From Pseudomonas monteilii NBRC 103158 = DSM 14164 (GTDB lineage: Bacteria; Pseudomonadota; Gammaproteobacteria; Pseudomonadales; Pseudomonadaceae), in the NCBI RefSeq assembly GCF_000730605.1, contig NZ_BBIS01000002.1, positions 1 through 64,000 of the forward strand: a DNA stretch of 64,000 nt, read 5' to 3'. Shown here in pieces: positions 55,336 through 63,433 of this stretch; positions within the stretch are counted from its first letter, which is position 1; each line of letters begins with the position of its first letter. A program made the translations under genes and the position numbers. The notes under the pieces are model-generated. The model ran no database searches. It was not told where the DNA came from and saw nothing but the letters and a program-made list of their open reading frames with translations.

Positions 55336-55569
55336 TCAGGCCGCGAGGATGCGCTGGTGCCAGCGGCGGCTTGCGCGGGCGCAAACCCGGGCGTCGGCAG
55401 GCAGTTCGTGGCCCAGCCAGGCCAACCGGGTTTCACCAATCTGGACCCAGTCGCTGCCGTTGGGGGCCTGGCTGCATTGCTTGAAGGCCACGCATTTGCC
55501 GTGGGCATCGAGGCGGGCATAGGCATGGTGGCGCGGGCGTTGGAAGAGCAGCGTCCAGAGCGAGGCCAT
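55336..55569 (-). CDS. Small conserved hypothetical protein (77 aa)
   Basis: A 77-residue basic protein: it starts MASLWTLLFQRPRHHAYARL and continues with CVAFKQCSQAPNGSDWVQIG. I recognise this only as a Pseudomonas-type small protein; no function is known to me. The ATG at 55569 gives the coherent domain; the same frame remains open upstream to 56004, but that part is antisense to the YajG-type gene. Confidence 0.65.
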   Translation of the reverse strand: MASLWTLLFQRPRHHAYARLDAHGKCVAFKQCSQAPNGSDWVQIGETRLAWLGHELPADARVCARASRRWHQRILAA

Positions 55570-55714
55570 GACGAGGAGTCCTTTGCGTGAGGGCTTGGCG
55601 CGAGGATAAGGGCGAGGCCATGAAACGATTGTGACAAGCGGGCCGGACCGATGACTGGTCGATGCGTGCCTAGGTATACTGTGCGCCTTAGCCGCATTTT
55701 CTGGAGAAACGCGC

Positions 55715-56299
55715 ATGTTGCAACGTCTGTTGTTCGGTTTGATCGCCGTGGCCAGCCTCAGCCTGGTCGGTTGTGCCCACAGCCCGCAACAACTCAACCC
55801 GCAACCCACGCTCAAGGCCCAGCTCACGCCGGTCGGCCATGGCCAGCCGGTGGTGGTCCGGGTGGTTGACGGCCGGGCTTCGCAGTCCCTGGGTACCCGT
55901 GGTGGCATGTACCCCGAAACCAGCACCATCAGCGTCAGCGGTAACGACGTGGTGCCCAAGCTGCAAGCCCAGGCCGAAGCTGCCGTGCGCCTGCTCGGTT
56001 TCACCCCGACGCCAAATGCCTATAACGCACCGCAGCTGACCGTGACCCTGGCCGAGCTGAAATACCAATCGCCCAAAGACAACCTGTACGTGACCGAAGC
56101 CACCATCGGCGCCACCTTCCGTGCCGACGTGCGTAACGGCGGCCGCAGCTACAGCGGCCGTTACGGTGCTTCGCTGGATCAGCGTTTCGGCATGGCGCCG
56201 AACCAGGACACCAACACCCAACTGGTGGGTGATGTGCTGAGCGATGCGTTGACCCGTATGTTCAAAGACCCGACCATCGGGCAGGTGCTGGGGCAGTAA
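55715..56299 (+). CDS. YajG-family lipoprotein
   Basis: A 194-residue lipoprotein. The signal ends at VASLSLVGC (Cys about 18), followed by the YajG domain with VVVRVVDGRASQSLGTRGGM and LTVTLAELKYQSPKDNLYVT. It probably lies in the outer membrane; function unknown. A GGAG site precedes the ATG, and a strong terminator follows. Confidence 0.88.
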   Translation: MLQRLLFGLIAVASLSLVGCAHSPQQLNPQPTLKAQLTPVGHGQPVVVRVVDGRASQSLGTRGGMYPETSTISVSGNDVVPKLQAQAEAAVRLLGFTPTPNAYNAPQLTVTLAELKYQSPKDNLYVTEATIGATFRADVRNGGRSYSGRYGASLDQRFGMAPNQDTNTQLVGDVLSDALTRMFKDPTIGQVLGQ

Positions 56300-56314
56300 G
56301 CCCTCAGCAATAAA

Positions 56315-56352
56315 AAAAACCGCTGCCTGGGTGCCAGGCAGCGGTTTTTTTT
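56315..56352. terminator. Bidirectional terminator after YajG-type gene
   Basis: AAAACCGCTGCCTGG-GT-GCCAGGCAGCGG followed by TTTTTTTT, with an A tract on the other side. It serves the convergent small gene at 56365 as well. Confidence 0.95.
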
Positions 56353-56364
56353 GTCTGTACAGGT

Positions 56365-56571
56365 TCAAGCCGCTTCTATGTGGAAATCCAGCAAGCTGAA
56401 GCCGGTTCCGGCATCCACTTCGGGCAAGTCTTCGTGCACATGCCCACCTAGCGCACAGTAGACGAGCCATTGGCGGTCCTGCACGTTGATGGCAAAACCA
56501 TCGATCAGCGCCTGTTGTTCATCGCTCTGGGCGACGAGGTAAAGGCGGTCCTGGTTTTCGGCGTGCAACAT
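56365..56571 (-). CDS. Small hypothetical protein (68 aa)
   Basis: A 68-residue acidic protein (MLHAENQDRLYLVAQSDEQQ, then VYCALGGHVHEDLPEVDAGT). No family recognised. The ATG at 56571 has CCGGAG 7 bases upstream; an in-frame ATG at 56589 is the alternative. Confidence 0.65.
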   Translation of the reverse strand: MLHAENQDRLYLVAQSDEQQALIDGFAINVQDRQWLVYCALGGHVHEDLPEVDAGTGFSLLDFHIEAA

Positions 56572-56730
56572 GAACAAGCTCCGGGTCATGAAAGGCCGAT
56601 AGGGTGGCCTGTTCTGATGACGAGCTAATGACAGATGAAATTTAATGACACTTTGTCGCCCAGGACGGGTACGCGGGTGCGACTTGGGTAAAATGCGGGC
56701 CTTTGTTGCTGCTCACACCGAGGTCGCCTG

Positions 56731-56991
56731 ATGTCCTTGCAAGTGCTCTGGGGGTTTCTGTCCGCCCACCCCGCCAAGTGGATCAACCTGCTGGCGCTGC
56801 TGCTGACGTGTCCGGGTGGGTTGCTGCTGCACAGTGCTCGGCGGCGTGATGCCGAGACCCGTGAATACATGGCGGTGGATGAGGGGATTGTGGACGCGTT
56901 CGACCTTCGAGTGCCGAAGTACTTCTATATCCTCGGTTTCTCGTGCCTGGCGATGGCGTTGCTGCTGTCCTGGTTCAGCACCTGGGTCTGA
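56731..56991 (+). CDS. Small two-helix membrane protein (86 aa)
   Basis: An 86-residue protein with two hydrophobic helices, WINLLALLLTCPGGLLLH and YILGFSCLAMALLLSWF, joined by a charged loop (ARRRDAETREYMAVDEG). Function unknown. GAGG precedes the ATG. A GGGGCTGC hairpin follows. Confidence 0.72.
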   Translation: MSLQVLWGFLSAHPAKWINLLALLLTCPGGLLLHSARRRDAETREYMAVDEGIVDAFDLRVPKYFYILGFSCLAMALLLSWFSTWV

Positions 56992-56996
56992 GCAAT

Positions 56997-57017
56997 GGGG
57001 GCTGCAAAGCAGCCCCC
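56997..57017. terminator. Stem-loop between convergent genes
   Basis: GGGGGCTGC-AAA-GCAGCCCCC directly after the small membrane protein gene and before the acyltransferase stop. It is the same stem as at 6369, 19359 and 28030. Confidence 0.65.
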
Positions 57018-57026
57018 AGCAATCTA

Positions 57027-58193
57027 TCAGGCGACCGGCGCTTGTTGCCTGACCTGGTACTGGTTACGCACCGGCGTCGCATACTGCAACACCAGGTAAG
57101 GCCGTTGCTCTTCAGGGCAGGCATCCAGGCGGCGCTGCCATTCTTCCTTGGCCTTGGCCAACTCATCGGCCGGGAACACTTTCTCGGCACTCGGCACCTG
57201 CAGGGCCTCGTCCTTGCCCTCCCACATCGCATACGCCAGGTAATGCACCGGGAATAGCCGGTAGCCACCCAGGATCTGCCGGTCGATTTCCGCCGCCAGC
57301 TGCTTGGTATCCTCGTGGTATTCGGTCACCGGTGGGGCGAAGTTGATATGCACCCGGCCCTTGTAGCCGGTAATGCCCTTGGCGATGCTGTTGTCATCCT
57401 CGCCCGGCGCCTTCTTGTAGGTGCCGGTGGTGGCGCGGATGTAAAGCTCGCGGGCCTTGGCCTGGTCGCACGGGTCGTATTCGTAGCTGATCGACACGGG
57501 CGTCAGGTTAAGGCTCTGGATCACTGCACCGAACGGCTCGTCCTTGCGGCTCATGTGGAACATCTTGAGGATCGCCGAGTCGGTACGGTCGTCACCGTCC
57601 TTGGCCCGCCCTTCGGCCTGGGCGATCCAGATCGAGGTGGCATCGTTGCGGATCGAGTGGTTGATGTAGGCCGAGAGCAACTGGTAAGCCGCCAGCTTCT
57701 CGCGGCGCCCGCTGATCGAACGGTGAACGATGAAGCTTTTGTTCAGGCGCATCATGTCGCTGACAAAGGGCTTTTGCAGCAGGTTGTCACCAATGGCGAT
57801 GCGCGGCGTGGGCAGGCCGGCGTGGTACACCGCGTAGTTGACGAAGGCGGGGTCCATGACGATGTCACGGTGGTTGGCCAGGAACAGGTAGGCAGTGCCG
57901 GCCTTGAGCTGCTCCACGCCGGAATAGGTGACGCCGTCGGTGGCACGGTCGATAGTCTGGTCGACGTAGTACTCGACTTTGTCCTGCAAGGTGGAAACGC
58001 AGGTGACGCCGGCGAATTCCTTGCGCAGGCGGCGGGCAATCAGCGGTTTGAGCAACCAGCCGAGAGCACCGGCCGCACGCGGGAAGCGGAAGTGGGTGAG
58101 GATATCGAGGAATGCCGGGTCGCTGAGCAGGCGTGCCAGAACGGCAGGGACCTCAGCGTCGTCGTACGGTCGGATGGCATCGAATTCGCCCAT
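57027..58193 (-). CDS. PlsC-family acyltransferase
   Basis: A 388-residue acyltransferase. The catalytic HxxxxD motif is in YLFLANHRDIVMDPAFVNY (about residues 107-112) and a later family block is IWIAQAEGRAKDGDDRTDSA. The N- and C-terminal extensions make it longer than a standard PlsC, so it may acylate something other than lysophosphatidate. The start is the ATG at 58193 or the adjacent ATG at 58196. Confidence 0.85.
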   Translation of the reverse strand: MGEFDAIRPYDDAEVPAVLARLLSDPAFLDILTHFRFPRAAGALGWLLKPLIARRLRKEFAGVTCVSTLQDKVEYYVDQTIDRATDGVTYSGVEQLKAGTAYLFLANHRDIVMDPAFVNYAVYHAGLPTPRIAIGDNLLQKPFVSDMMRLNKSFIVHRSISGRREKLAAYQLLSAYINHSIRNDATSIWIAQAEGRAKDGDDRTDSAILKMFHMSRKDEPFGAVIQSLNLTPVSISYEYDPCDQAKARELYIRATTGTYKKAPGEDDNSIAKGITGYKGRVHINFAPPVTEYHEDTKQLAAEIDRQILGGYRLFPVHYLAYAMWEGKDEALQVPSAEKVFPADELAKAKEEWQRRLDACPEEQRPYLVLQYATPVRNQYQVRQQAPVA

Positions 58194-58318
58194 CATGCTC
58201 TCTTGTTGGAAACGGCTAGGGTAATAAGGTAGGGGCGGGCTCCGAAAAACGGCTCGGACACACACTGGCCCTGTAAACAGACCGGCAATTATACGCATAA
58301 GTCACCCCGGAGGCCGCG

Positions 58319-58501
58319 ATGCTGGAAACTGCGATCTACGATTGCCCTTATTGTGGCGAAGAAGTCGAAACCACGGTGGACCTGTCCGGCGGCGATCAGG
58401 AGTACATCGAGGACTGCCAGGTATGCTGCAAGCCTATCCGCTTCGTACTGCAGGTTCATGGCGAGGAGTGGATGCTGGATGTCTTCGGTGAGAACGACTG
58501 A
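58319..58501 (+). CDS. CPXCG-motif cysteine-rich small protein
   Basis: A 60-residue protein with two cysteine pairs, YDCPYCGEEV and DCQVCCKPI, likely to bind zinc. It is a known small conserved family in gamma-proteobacteria, function unknown. GGAGG lies before the ATG. The stop overlaps the next start (TGATG), so the two small proteins are translated together. Confidence 0.88.
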   Translation: MLETAIYDCPYCGEEVETTVDLSGGDQEYIEDCQVCCKPIRFVLQVHGEEWMLDVFGEND

Positions 58502-58761
58502 TGCGGCGGATCTATGAACCTGAAAGCCTGCTCGAAGCCGAAATGCTGATCGGAATGCTGGCCAGTGAGGGTGTCGATGTGCAACTGGTGGGCCGTGACC
58601 TGATGGGCGGTGTGGGCGAGTTGCCGATGCAAGGCTTGCTGGGGCTTGCGGTAGCGGATGAGCAGGCCGAGTACGCACGGCGGCTGATCGATGCGTACAA
58701 TGATGCCCAGCCACTGGTTGGCGACGAACCGGAGAGTTTCCCCGGTACCTTGATCTGCTAG
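58501..58761 (+). CDS. DUF2007 putative signal-transducing protein
   Basis: An 86-residue protein of the DUF2007 type: MRRIYEPESLLEAEMLIGML, VQLVGRDLMGGVGELPMQG and LLGLAVADEQAEYARRLIDA fit the small PII-like ferredoxin fold. Role unknown. It is coupled with the cysteine-rich protein upstream by a TGATG overlap, and the SOS-associated gene follows after 15 bases. Confidence 0.85.
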   Translation: MRRIYEPESLLEAEMLIGMLASEGVDVQLVGRDLMGGVGELPMQGLLGLAVADEQAEYARRLIDAYNDAQPLVGDEPESFPGTLIC

Positions 58762-58776
58762 GTTCTGAATTCGCCC

Positions 58777-59397
58777 ATGTGTGGACGTTACGCCCTGTTT
58801 CGCTGGCCCCAGGCGCTGGCCTGCCTGCCTGGTTTTCCCGAAGGCCAGCCGGCCCAATGGAACATTGCTCCCGGTGCCACGGTGCTGATCCAGCGCCAGC
58901 TCGACGGCCAGCAGCAACTGGCCAAGGCGCGCTGGGGGCTGACCCCGGCCTGGCTTACCGACCTGTCCCGCACCCCCGCCCATGCCCGCGCCGAAACGCT
59001 GGCCGAGCAACCCATGTTCCGCGAGGCGTTTCGCCAGCGCCGCTGCCTGATGCCGGCCAACGGCTTTTACGAGTGGCGTGGCAGCGTGCGTAAACGCCCG
59101 TACTGGTTGACCCCGGGGGAGGGCTCGTCGCTGTACTTTGCTGCTGTGTGGGAGGCCTATCCCGTGCAGGATCAGGTGTGGCTTAGCTGTGCGGTGGTGA
59201 CCCAGGCGGCCATGAACCAGCGTCGACCGCTGATACTGGATGAGGCGGGGCAGGCCGCCTGGCTCGACCCGGATACGCCGGTTACCCGCTTGCACGAGTT
59301 GCTGGCCAGCCCTGCGGCACAGCTGCGCGAGCGGGCCCTGGCCAATTTCGTCAATGACCCGAAGCTGGATGCGCCGGAGTGCCTGACTCCAGCCTGA
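58777..59397 (+). CDS. SOS response-associated peptidase (YedK/HMCES)
   Basis: A 206-residue SRAP protein that crosslinks to abasic sites in single-stranded DNA. The catalytic Cys2 is exposed after Met removal (MCGRYALF). RWGLTPAW is visible, NARAET is represented here by HARAET, and the active-site Glu lies in MPANGFYEWRG. The C-terminal HxRMP is not seen in its usual form (RLHELLASPAAQLRERAL is present), so the catalytic histidine should be checked. It lies close behind the DUF2007 gene. Confidence 0.88.
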   Translation: MCGRYALFRWPQALACLPGFPEGQPAQWNIAPGATVLIQRQLDGQQQLAKARWGLTPAWLTDLSRTPAHARAETLAEQPMFREAFRQRRCLMPANGFYEWRGSVRKRPYWLTPGEGSSLYFAAVWEAYPVQDQVWLSCAVVTQAAMNQRRPLILDEAGQAAWLDPDTPVTRLHELLASPAAQLRERALANFVNDPKLDAPECLTPA

Positions 59398-59486
59398 TGC
59401 GCTGGTCGATAAAATCTTCCCTGCGGCTATGGCAGCCACAGGCGAGTCGGCCTAGGATACGCCGCATGTGGATAGGGAGTGCTTTC

Positions 59487-60302
59487 ATGCGTAAGTCTTT
59501 TGTTGTCAGCCTGTTGAGTACTGGCATCCTGCTGGCCGGCTGCCAGGCGGTGAACACCACCAGCGGTGGTGCTGTCGGCGTGCAGCGCCAGCAGTACATG
59601 TTCAGCATGCTTTCGACCGATGAGGTCAACCAGATGTACGCCCAGTCGTACCAGCAGACCTTGGGCGAAGCGTCGAGCAAGGGTGTGCTCGACAAGTCCA
59701 GCGCCGATGCCAAGCGCGTGCAGGTCATCGCCAACCGCCTGATCGCCCAGGCGCCCAAGTTCCGCCCGGATGCCGCGCAGTGGAACTGGGAAGTCAACGT
59801 GATCAAAAGCGACGAACTGAACGCCAACTGCGGCCCAGGCGGCAAGATCATCGTCTACACCGGGCTGATCGATCAGCTCAAGCTCACCGATGCGGAAATT
59901 GCCGCCGTGGTGGGGCATGAAATTGCCCACGCCCTGCGTGAGCACAGCCGTGAGGCGATGTCCAAGGCCTATGGCGTGCAAATGGCCCGTCAGGGTGCCG
60001 GTGCCCTCTTGGGCCTGGGTGAGGGCAGCATGGCCATGGCCGATGCCGTGGTGAACTACTCCATGACCCTGCCCAACAGCCGGGCCAACGAGAACGAAGC
60101 CGACCTGATCGGCCTGGAACTGTCGGCCCGTGCGGGTTATGACCCGAATGCCGCGATCACCTTGTGGAACAAGATGAGCAAGGCTTCCGAAGGCGCGCCA
60201 CCAGAGTTCATGAGCACTCACCCGGCTTCTGAAAGCCGTATCGCTTCGCTGCAGGCAGCGATTCCGAAGGTGATGCCGCTGTACCAGGCTGCCAAGCAGT
60301 AG
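59487..60302 (+). CDS. M48-family metalloprotease lipoprotein (LoiP/YcaL-like)
   Basis: A 271-residue periplasmic zinc protease anchored as a lipoprotein (signal ends GILLAGC). The zinc site is VVGHEIAHALREHS, with the third ligand Glu in ANENEADLIGLELSARAGYD. Such proteases act in envelope protein quality control. I chose the ATG at 59487 by GGGAG upstream and the correct lipobox; the frame is open from a GTG at 59379. Confidence 0.92.
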   Translation: MRKSFVVSLLSTGILLAGCQAVNTTSGGAVGVQRQQYMFSMLSTDEVNQMYAQSYQQTLGEASSKGVLDKSSADAKRVQVIANRLIAQAPKFRPDAAQWNWEVNVIKSDELNANCGPGGKIIVYTGLIDQLKLTDAEIAAVVGHEIAHALREHSREAMSKAYGVQMARQGAGALLGLGEGSMAMADAVVNYSMTLPNSRANENEADLIGLELSARAGYDPNAAITLWNKMSKASEGAPPEFMSTHPASESRIASLQAAIPKVMPLYQAAKQ

Positions 60303-60313
60303 TTGCAGAACCC

Positions 60314-60332
60314 GGGGCCGCAACGCGGCCCC
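60314..60332 (+). terminator. Stem-loop after M48 gene
   Basis: GGGGCCGC-AAC-GCGGCCCC followed by GCCTTT, 11 bases after the stop. It mirrors the hairpin at 15047-15063. Confidence 0.7.
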
Positions 60333-60342
60333 GCCTTTGCTG

Positions 60343-60927
60343 TTATCCCACCCAGCCACTGGCCTTCATCGCCGAATAGACGGCCACGATCGCCAGCACG
60401 AAGAACGCCGTGGCCGCCAGGCGACGAATCAGCGTCAGTGGCAGCTTGTCTGCCGCGAAGTTACCCGCCAGAACCACCGGCACGTTGGCAATCAGCATGC
60501 CCAGCGTGGTACCGATAATGACCATGATCAGGTGCGGATACTGCGCAGCCAGCATCACGGTTGCAACCTGGGTCTTGTCACCGATTTCGGCCAGGAAGAA
60601 CGCGATCAGCGTGGTCAGGAACGGCCCGAAGCGACGTGCGGGGTTTTCGTCTTCATCCATCTTGTCCGGTACCAGTGTCCACAGCGCGGTGGCGGTAAAG
60701 CTCGCGGCCAGGATCCAGTGCAGGGCCGAGTCGCTGAAGAAGCTGCCGAACCATGCGCCCACGGCACCGGCTGCAGCATGGTTGGCCAGGGTGGCGGCGA
60801 TGATGCCGGCGATGATCGGCCAAGGCTTGCGGAAGCGGGCAGCAAGAATGAGAGCGAGCAGTTGCGTCTTGTCGCCGATTTCGGCCAAGGCAACGATAGC
60901 GGTGGGGACCAACAGAGATTCCAGCAT
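60343..60927 (-). CDS. GDT1/TMEM165-family Mn2+ exporter (MneA-like)
   Basis: A 194-residue inner-membrane protein with six to seven helices. It has two copies of the E-x-G-D-(K/R)-(T/S) motif: LAEIGDKTQLLALILA near residue 15 and LAEIGDKTQVATVMLA near residue 110. Family members export Mn2+ (or Ca2+). AGGAA lies 7 bases before the ATG. A yybP-ykoY-type Mn riboswitch is upstream at 61001-61149, which supports manganese as substrate. Confidence 0.92.
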   Translation of the reverse strand: MLESLLVPTAIVALAEIGDKTQLLALILAARFRKPWPIIAGIIAATLANHAAAGAVGAWFGSFFSDSALHWILAASFTATALWTLVPDKMDEDENPARRFGPFLTTLIAFFLAEIGDKTQVATVMLAAQYPHLIMVIIGTTLGMLIANVPVVLAGNFAADKLPLTLIRRLAATAFFVLAIVAVYSAMKASGWVG

Positions 60928-60958
60928 CAGGATTCCTACGGGGGCGGGTCGACACGGC

Positions 60959-61005
60959 TATGACACGTACAGCCTCCCCGCCCCGGGTAAGGTGTGCGTG
61001 TCATA
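60959..61005 (-). promoter_or_regulatory. Inverted repeat between riboswitch and GDT1-type start
   Basis: TATGACACG (61005-60997 on the minus strand) and CGTGTCATA (60967-60959) form a perfect 9-bp stem around a GC-rich loop containing CCCGGGGCGGGG. It is a candidate expression platform: the 5' arm overlaps the end of the aptamer and the 3' arm lies about 30 bases before the start codon. Confidence 0.55.
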
Positions 61006-61149
61006 GGTCTTGTCAAACCCTGGATCCGTCTACGCGGATCTCTCCATGCAGGCTGGCATGGTGGGTCGCACGCGCCATGGTCTGTGGACCAAGTATGTTG
61101 ACGCGTACCGGGCGAGCAGTGCGCTCGCGGGAGACTACTCCCCTAGGAC
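61001..61149 (-). ncRNA. yybP-ykoY manganese riboswitch
   Basis: On the minus strand the leader of the GDT1-type gene contains the class hallmarks: CCTAGGGGAGTAG at the 5' end (61135-61149), then GTCAACATACTTGG (61089-61102), then GACAAGACCTA closing the helix near 61001-61015. This class binds Mn2+ and turns on exporter genes. The match is by eye; a covariance-model search would settle it. Confidence 0.85.
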
Positions 61150-61195
61150 GGTGCGGATTCTGCCTAGGCAAAACGCTTTCGGCAAGCGCTGTTTT

Positions 61196-62194
61196 TTATC
61201 CGTGGGTTGCCTGGTAGATACGGAAGCCGTCGGCCTCGTCGCGTACCTGGCAGTTGCCAAGTGCCCCTTCGATCAGCGGTTGGTAGCGCAGGAAGCTGTT
61301 GGCGACCAAGCGCATTTCGCCCCCTTTTCGCAGATGAACGGCAGATTTTTTTAGCAAGTTCTCCGAGGCCTGGTAATTGGTGTGCACCCCGGTATGGAAC
61401 GGCGGGTTGCTCAGAATCAGGCTCAGCTCGGCAGGTGCCGCATCAATGCCATCACCGCTGATCACCTCACCCTCCAGGCCGTTGGCAGCCAGTGTCAGAC
61501 GACTGGCCTCAACCGCGAAGGCGTCCACATCCAGCAGCGTTACCCGGCTTTGTGGATAACGGCGCTTGACCGTGGCGCCCAATATCCCTGCGCCGCAGCC
61601 GAAGTCCAGCACATGGCCGCCTGGCAGGCCGTCGAGGTGCTTGAGCAGCAGGGCAGTACCGCGGTCGAGGCGGCCGTGGCTGAATACGCCCGGCAGGCTG
61701 ACCACCTGCAAGGGGCCGTCTTCCAGCGCCAGCTCGAAGTGCTCGGCCAGGCTTGCCAGCGGCTTGGCATCGGGGGCGTGCTCGATGGTCACTTGCCACA
61801 GCTGGCAGTGGCGGGCGCTGTCGAGCTTGCGCGGTTTGCCAAAGGCTTGCAGTTGCTTGGCCGCACCTTCGATGCCGCCGCGTTTTTCGCCGACCAGGTA
61901 CAGCTCACGGCCGGCCAGGCGCGATGCCAGGGCATTCAGCAGGTAGGCCGCCAGCTCACGGGACTTGGGCAGGAACAGCACGGCGCTGTCGAATGCCATT
62001 TCAGGCGGCTCTACCCCGTAATGGCTGCGGCCGGCGAAGCGGCTGTCGAGCATGGCGTGATCGCCGGCATGCCAAGTCCAGGCCTTGGCCTGTGGCAATT
62101 GGGCGAGCAGGCCGTCGGCGGGGGCGCCAGCGATCAGCAGCGGCCCCTGGAACAGCTCTGCCTGGCGGAGCAACACTTCACTGCGCGGGTCCAT
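61196..62194 (-). CDS. rsmC: 16S rRNA (guanine-N2)-methyltransferase RsmC
   Basis: A 332-residue SAM methyltransferase with the duplicated-domain layout of RsmC. The catalytic C-terminal domain has [20 protein letters not shown] (about 196-215) and the active-site NPPF in [16 protein letters not shown]. It modifies G1207 of 16S rRNA in E. coli. AGGAGG lies 8 bases before the ATG. The GDT1 riboswitch begins soon after its stop. Confidence 0.93.
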   Translation of the reverse strand: MDPRSEVLLRQAELFQGPLLIAGAPADGLLAQLPQAKAWTWHAGDHAMLDSRFAGRSHYGVEPPEMAFDSAVLFLPKSRELAAYLLNALASRLAGRELYLVGEKRGGIEGAAKQLQAFGKPRKLDSARHCQLWQVTIEHAPDAKPLASLAEHFELALEDGPLQVVSLPGVFSHGRLDRGTALLLKHLDGLPGGHVLDFGCGAGILGATVKRRYPQSRVTLLDVDAFAVEASRLTLAANGLEGEVISGDGIDAAPAELSLILSNPPFHTGVHTNYQASENLLKKSAVHLRKGGEMRLVANSFLRYQPLIEGALGNCQVRDEADGFRIYQATHG

Positions 62195-62248
62195 GGACGA
62201 CGCCTCCTGGAAAAAAGTGGCGCAGTGTAGCAGAGGCGGGCGCCGGGC

Positions 62249-63214
62249 TCAGCTGACCACGCGGCGTGGCTGCCCGGCAAAGAAGGCCTGAGCGTTCTCG
62301 CTGAGCTGGCCGACGATACGCTGGCGCGACTCTACCGCACCCCAGGCGCTGTGCGGGGTGATGATCAGGCGTGGGATGCCCGGTTCGAGCAGCGGGTTGC
62401 CGTTGACCGGCGGCTCCACACTCAACACATCGGTGGCCGCGCCGCCCAAGTGGCCCTGGCGCAGGGCGTCGGCCAACGCCTGTTCGTCGATCAGGCCGCC
62501 ACGGGCAGTGTTGACCACCAGCGCATTGGGCTTGAGCAGGGCCAATTCGCGGGCACCGAGCATATGCCGGGTGTGCTCGTTCAGTGGGCAATGCAGCGTC
62601 AAGGCGTCCACTTGCGGGAGTAGTTCGTCCAGCGGCAGCCGGTCGTCACGCTCCGGGCGGCCGGGAATCTGCCCGCTCAGCACGCGCATGCCGAAGGCTT
62701 CGGCCAGCCGCGCCACCGCGCCGCCGAGCTCGCCGTGACCGAGCAGGCCGAGGGTTTTGCCCTCCAGCTCGACGATGGGGAAGTCCAGCAGGCAGAACTG
62801 GCTGGCCTTGGCCCACTGGCCGTCGGCTACGGCCTGGTTGTAGTCGCACAGGCGGGTGGCCAGGGCCAGCAGCAGGGCGAGGGTGTGCTGTGCGACGGAC
62901 GGCGTGCCGTAACCCTGGCAGTTGCAGACGGTAATGCCTTGGGCGCGCGCCGCTGCCAGGTCGACATTGTTGGTGCCGGTGGCGGCCACCAGGATCAGCT
63001 TGAGCTGCGGGTTGGCGGCCAGGGAGGGGGCGTCGAGCATTACCTTGTTGCTGACCACGGCGACCGCGCCTTGCAGGCGCTCTGCCACCTGGTCGGGACG
63101 GGTGGCGGCGAACAGTTCGAATTCATCGAACTGCTGCTTCAGGGGCGAGAGGTCGAGGTCGCCAAGGTCCAGGGACTGGTGATCGAGAAACACGGCGCGA
63201 CGCGGGCTGGGCAT
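62249..63214 (-). CDS. D-2-hydroxyacid dehydrogenase (glycerate dehydrogenase-like)
   Basis: A 321-residue NAD-dependent dehydrogenase. The nucleotide loop is LGLLGHGELGGAVARLAEAF (about 150). The catalytic residues are placed as Arg in NTARGGLIDEQ, Glu in DVLSVEPPVNGN, and His in IITPHSAWG. It resembles hydroxypyruvate/glycerate dehydrogenases. GGAG precedes the ATG. Confidence 0.9.
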   Translation of the reverse strand: MPSPRRAVFLDHQSLDLGDLDLSPLKQQFDEFELFAATRPDQVAERLQGAVAVVSNKVMLDAPSLAANPQLKLILVAATGTNNVDLAAARAQGITVCNCQGYGTPSVAQHTLALLLALATRLCDYNQAVADGQWAKASQFCLLDFPIVELEGKTLGLLGHGELGGAVARLAEAFGMRVLSGQIPGRPERDDRLPLDELLPQVDALTLHCPLNEHTRHMLGARELALLKPNALVVNTARGGLIDEQALADALRQGHLGGAATDVLSVEPPVNGNPLLEPGIPRLIITPHSAWGAVESRQRIVGQLSENAQAFFAGQPRRVVS

Positions 63215-63253
63215 GGGGGGCTCCGGTGGCAGGGCGGGGTATTGGTGTTATGG

Positions 63254-63274
63254 CCATTCGCGGGCACGCCCGCG
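63254..63274. repeat. Partial REP-like palindrome
   Basis: CATTCGCGGGCACGCCCGCG, a half or diverged REP, in the gap between the dehydrogenase and the acyl-CoA ligase. Confidence 0.6.
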
Positions 63275-63433
63275 TTTACAGGCGCAGTGTCTAGCCCGGG
63301 GTTACTGCCCGTCAACGCCTGCCACTCATACCTTCGGCTCGCAAATCATTCCTTCGGCTGATTTAGCCGTCACATTGCCGCACTACAGTAGTTGTCAGAC
63401 TTGTCCGGCTCGCTTTTCAGAAAAGGGATACCC

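Noticed and set aside
56353..56366. TGTACAGGTT match to the light-type half-site near the YajG terminator
   Set aside because: It is a single half-site between convergent gene ends, with no partner half and no promoter; probably chance.
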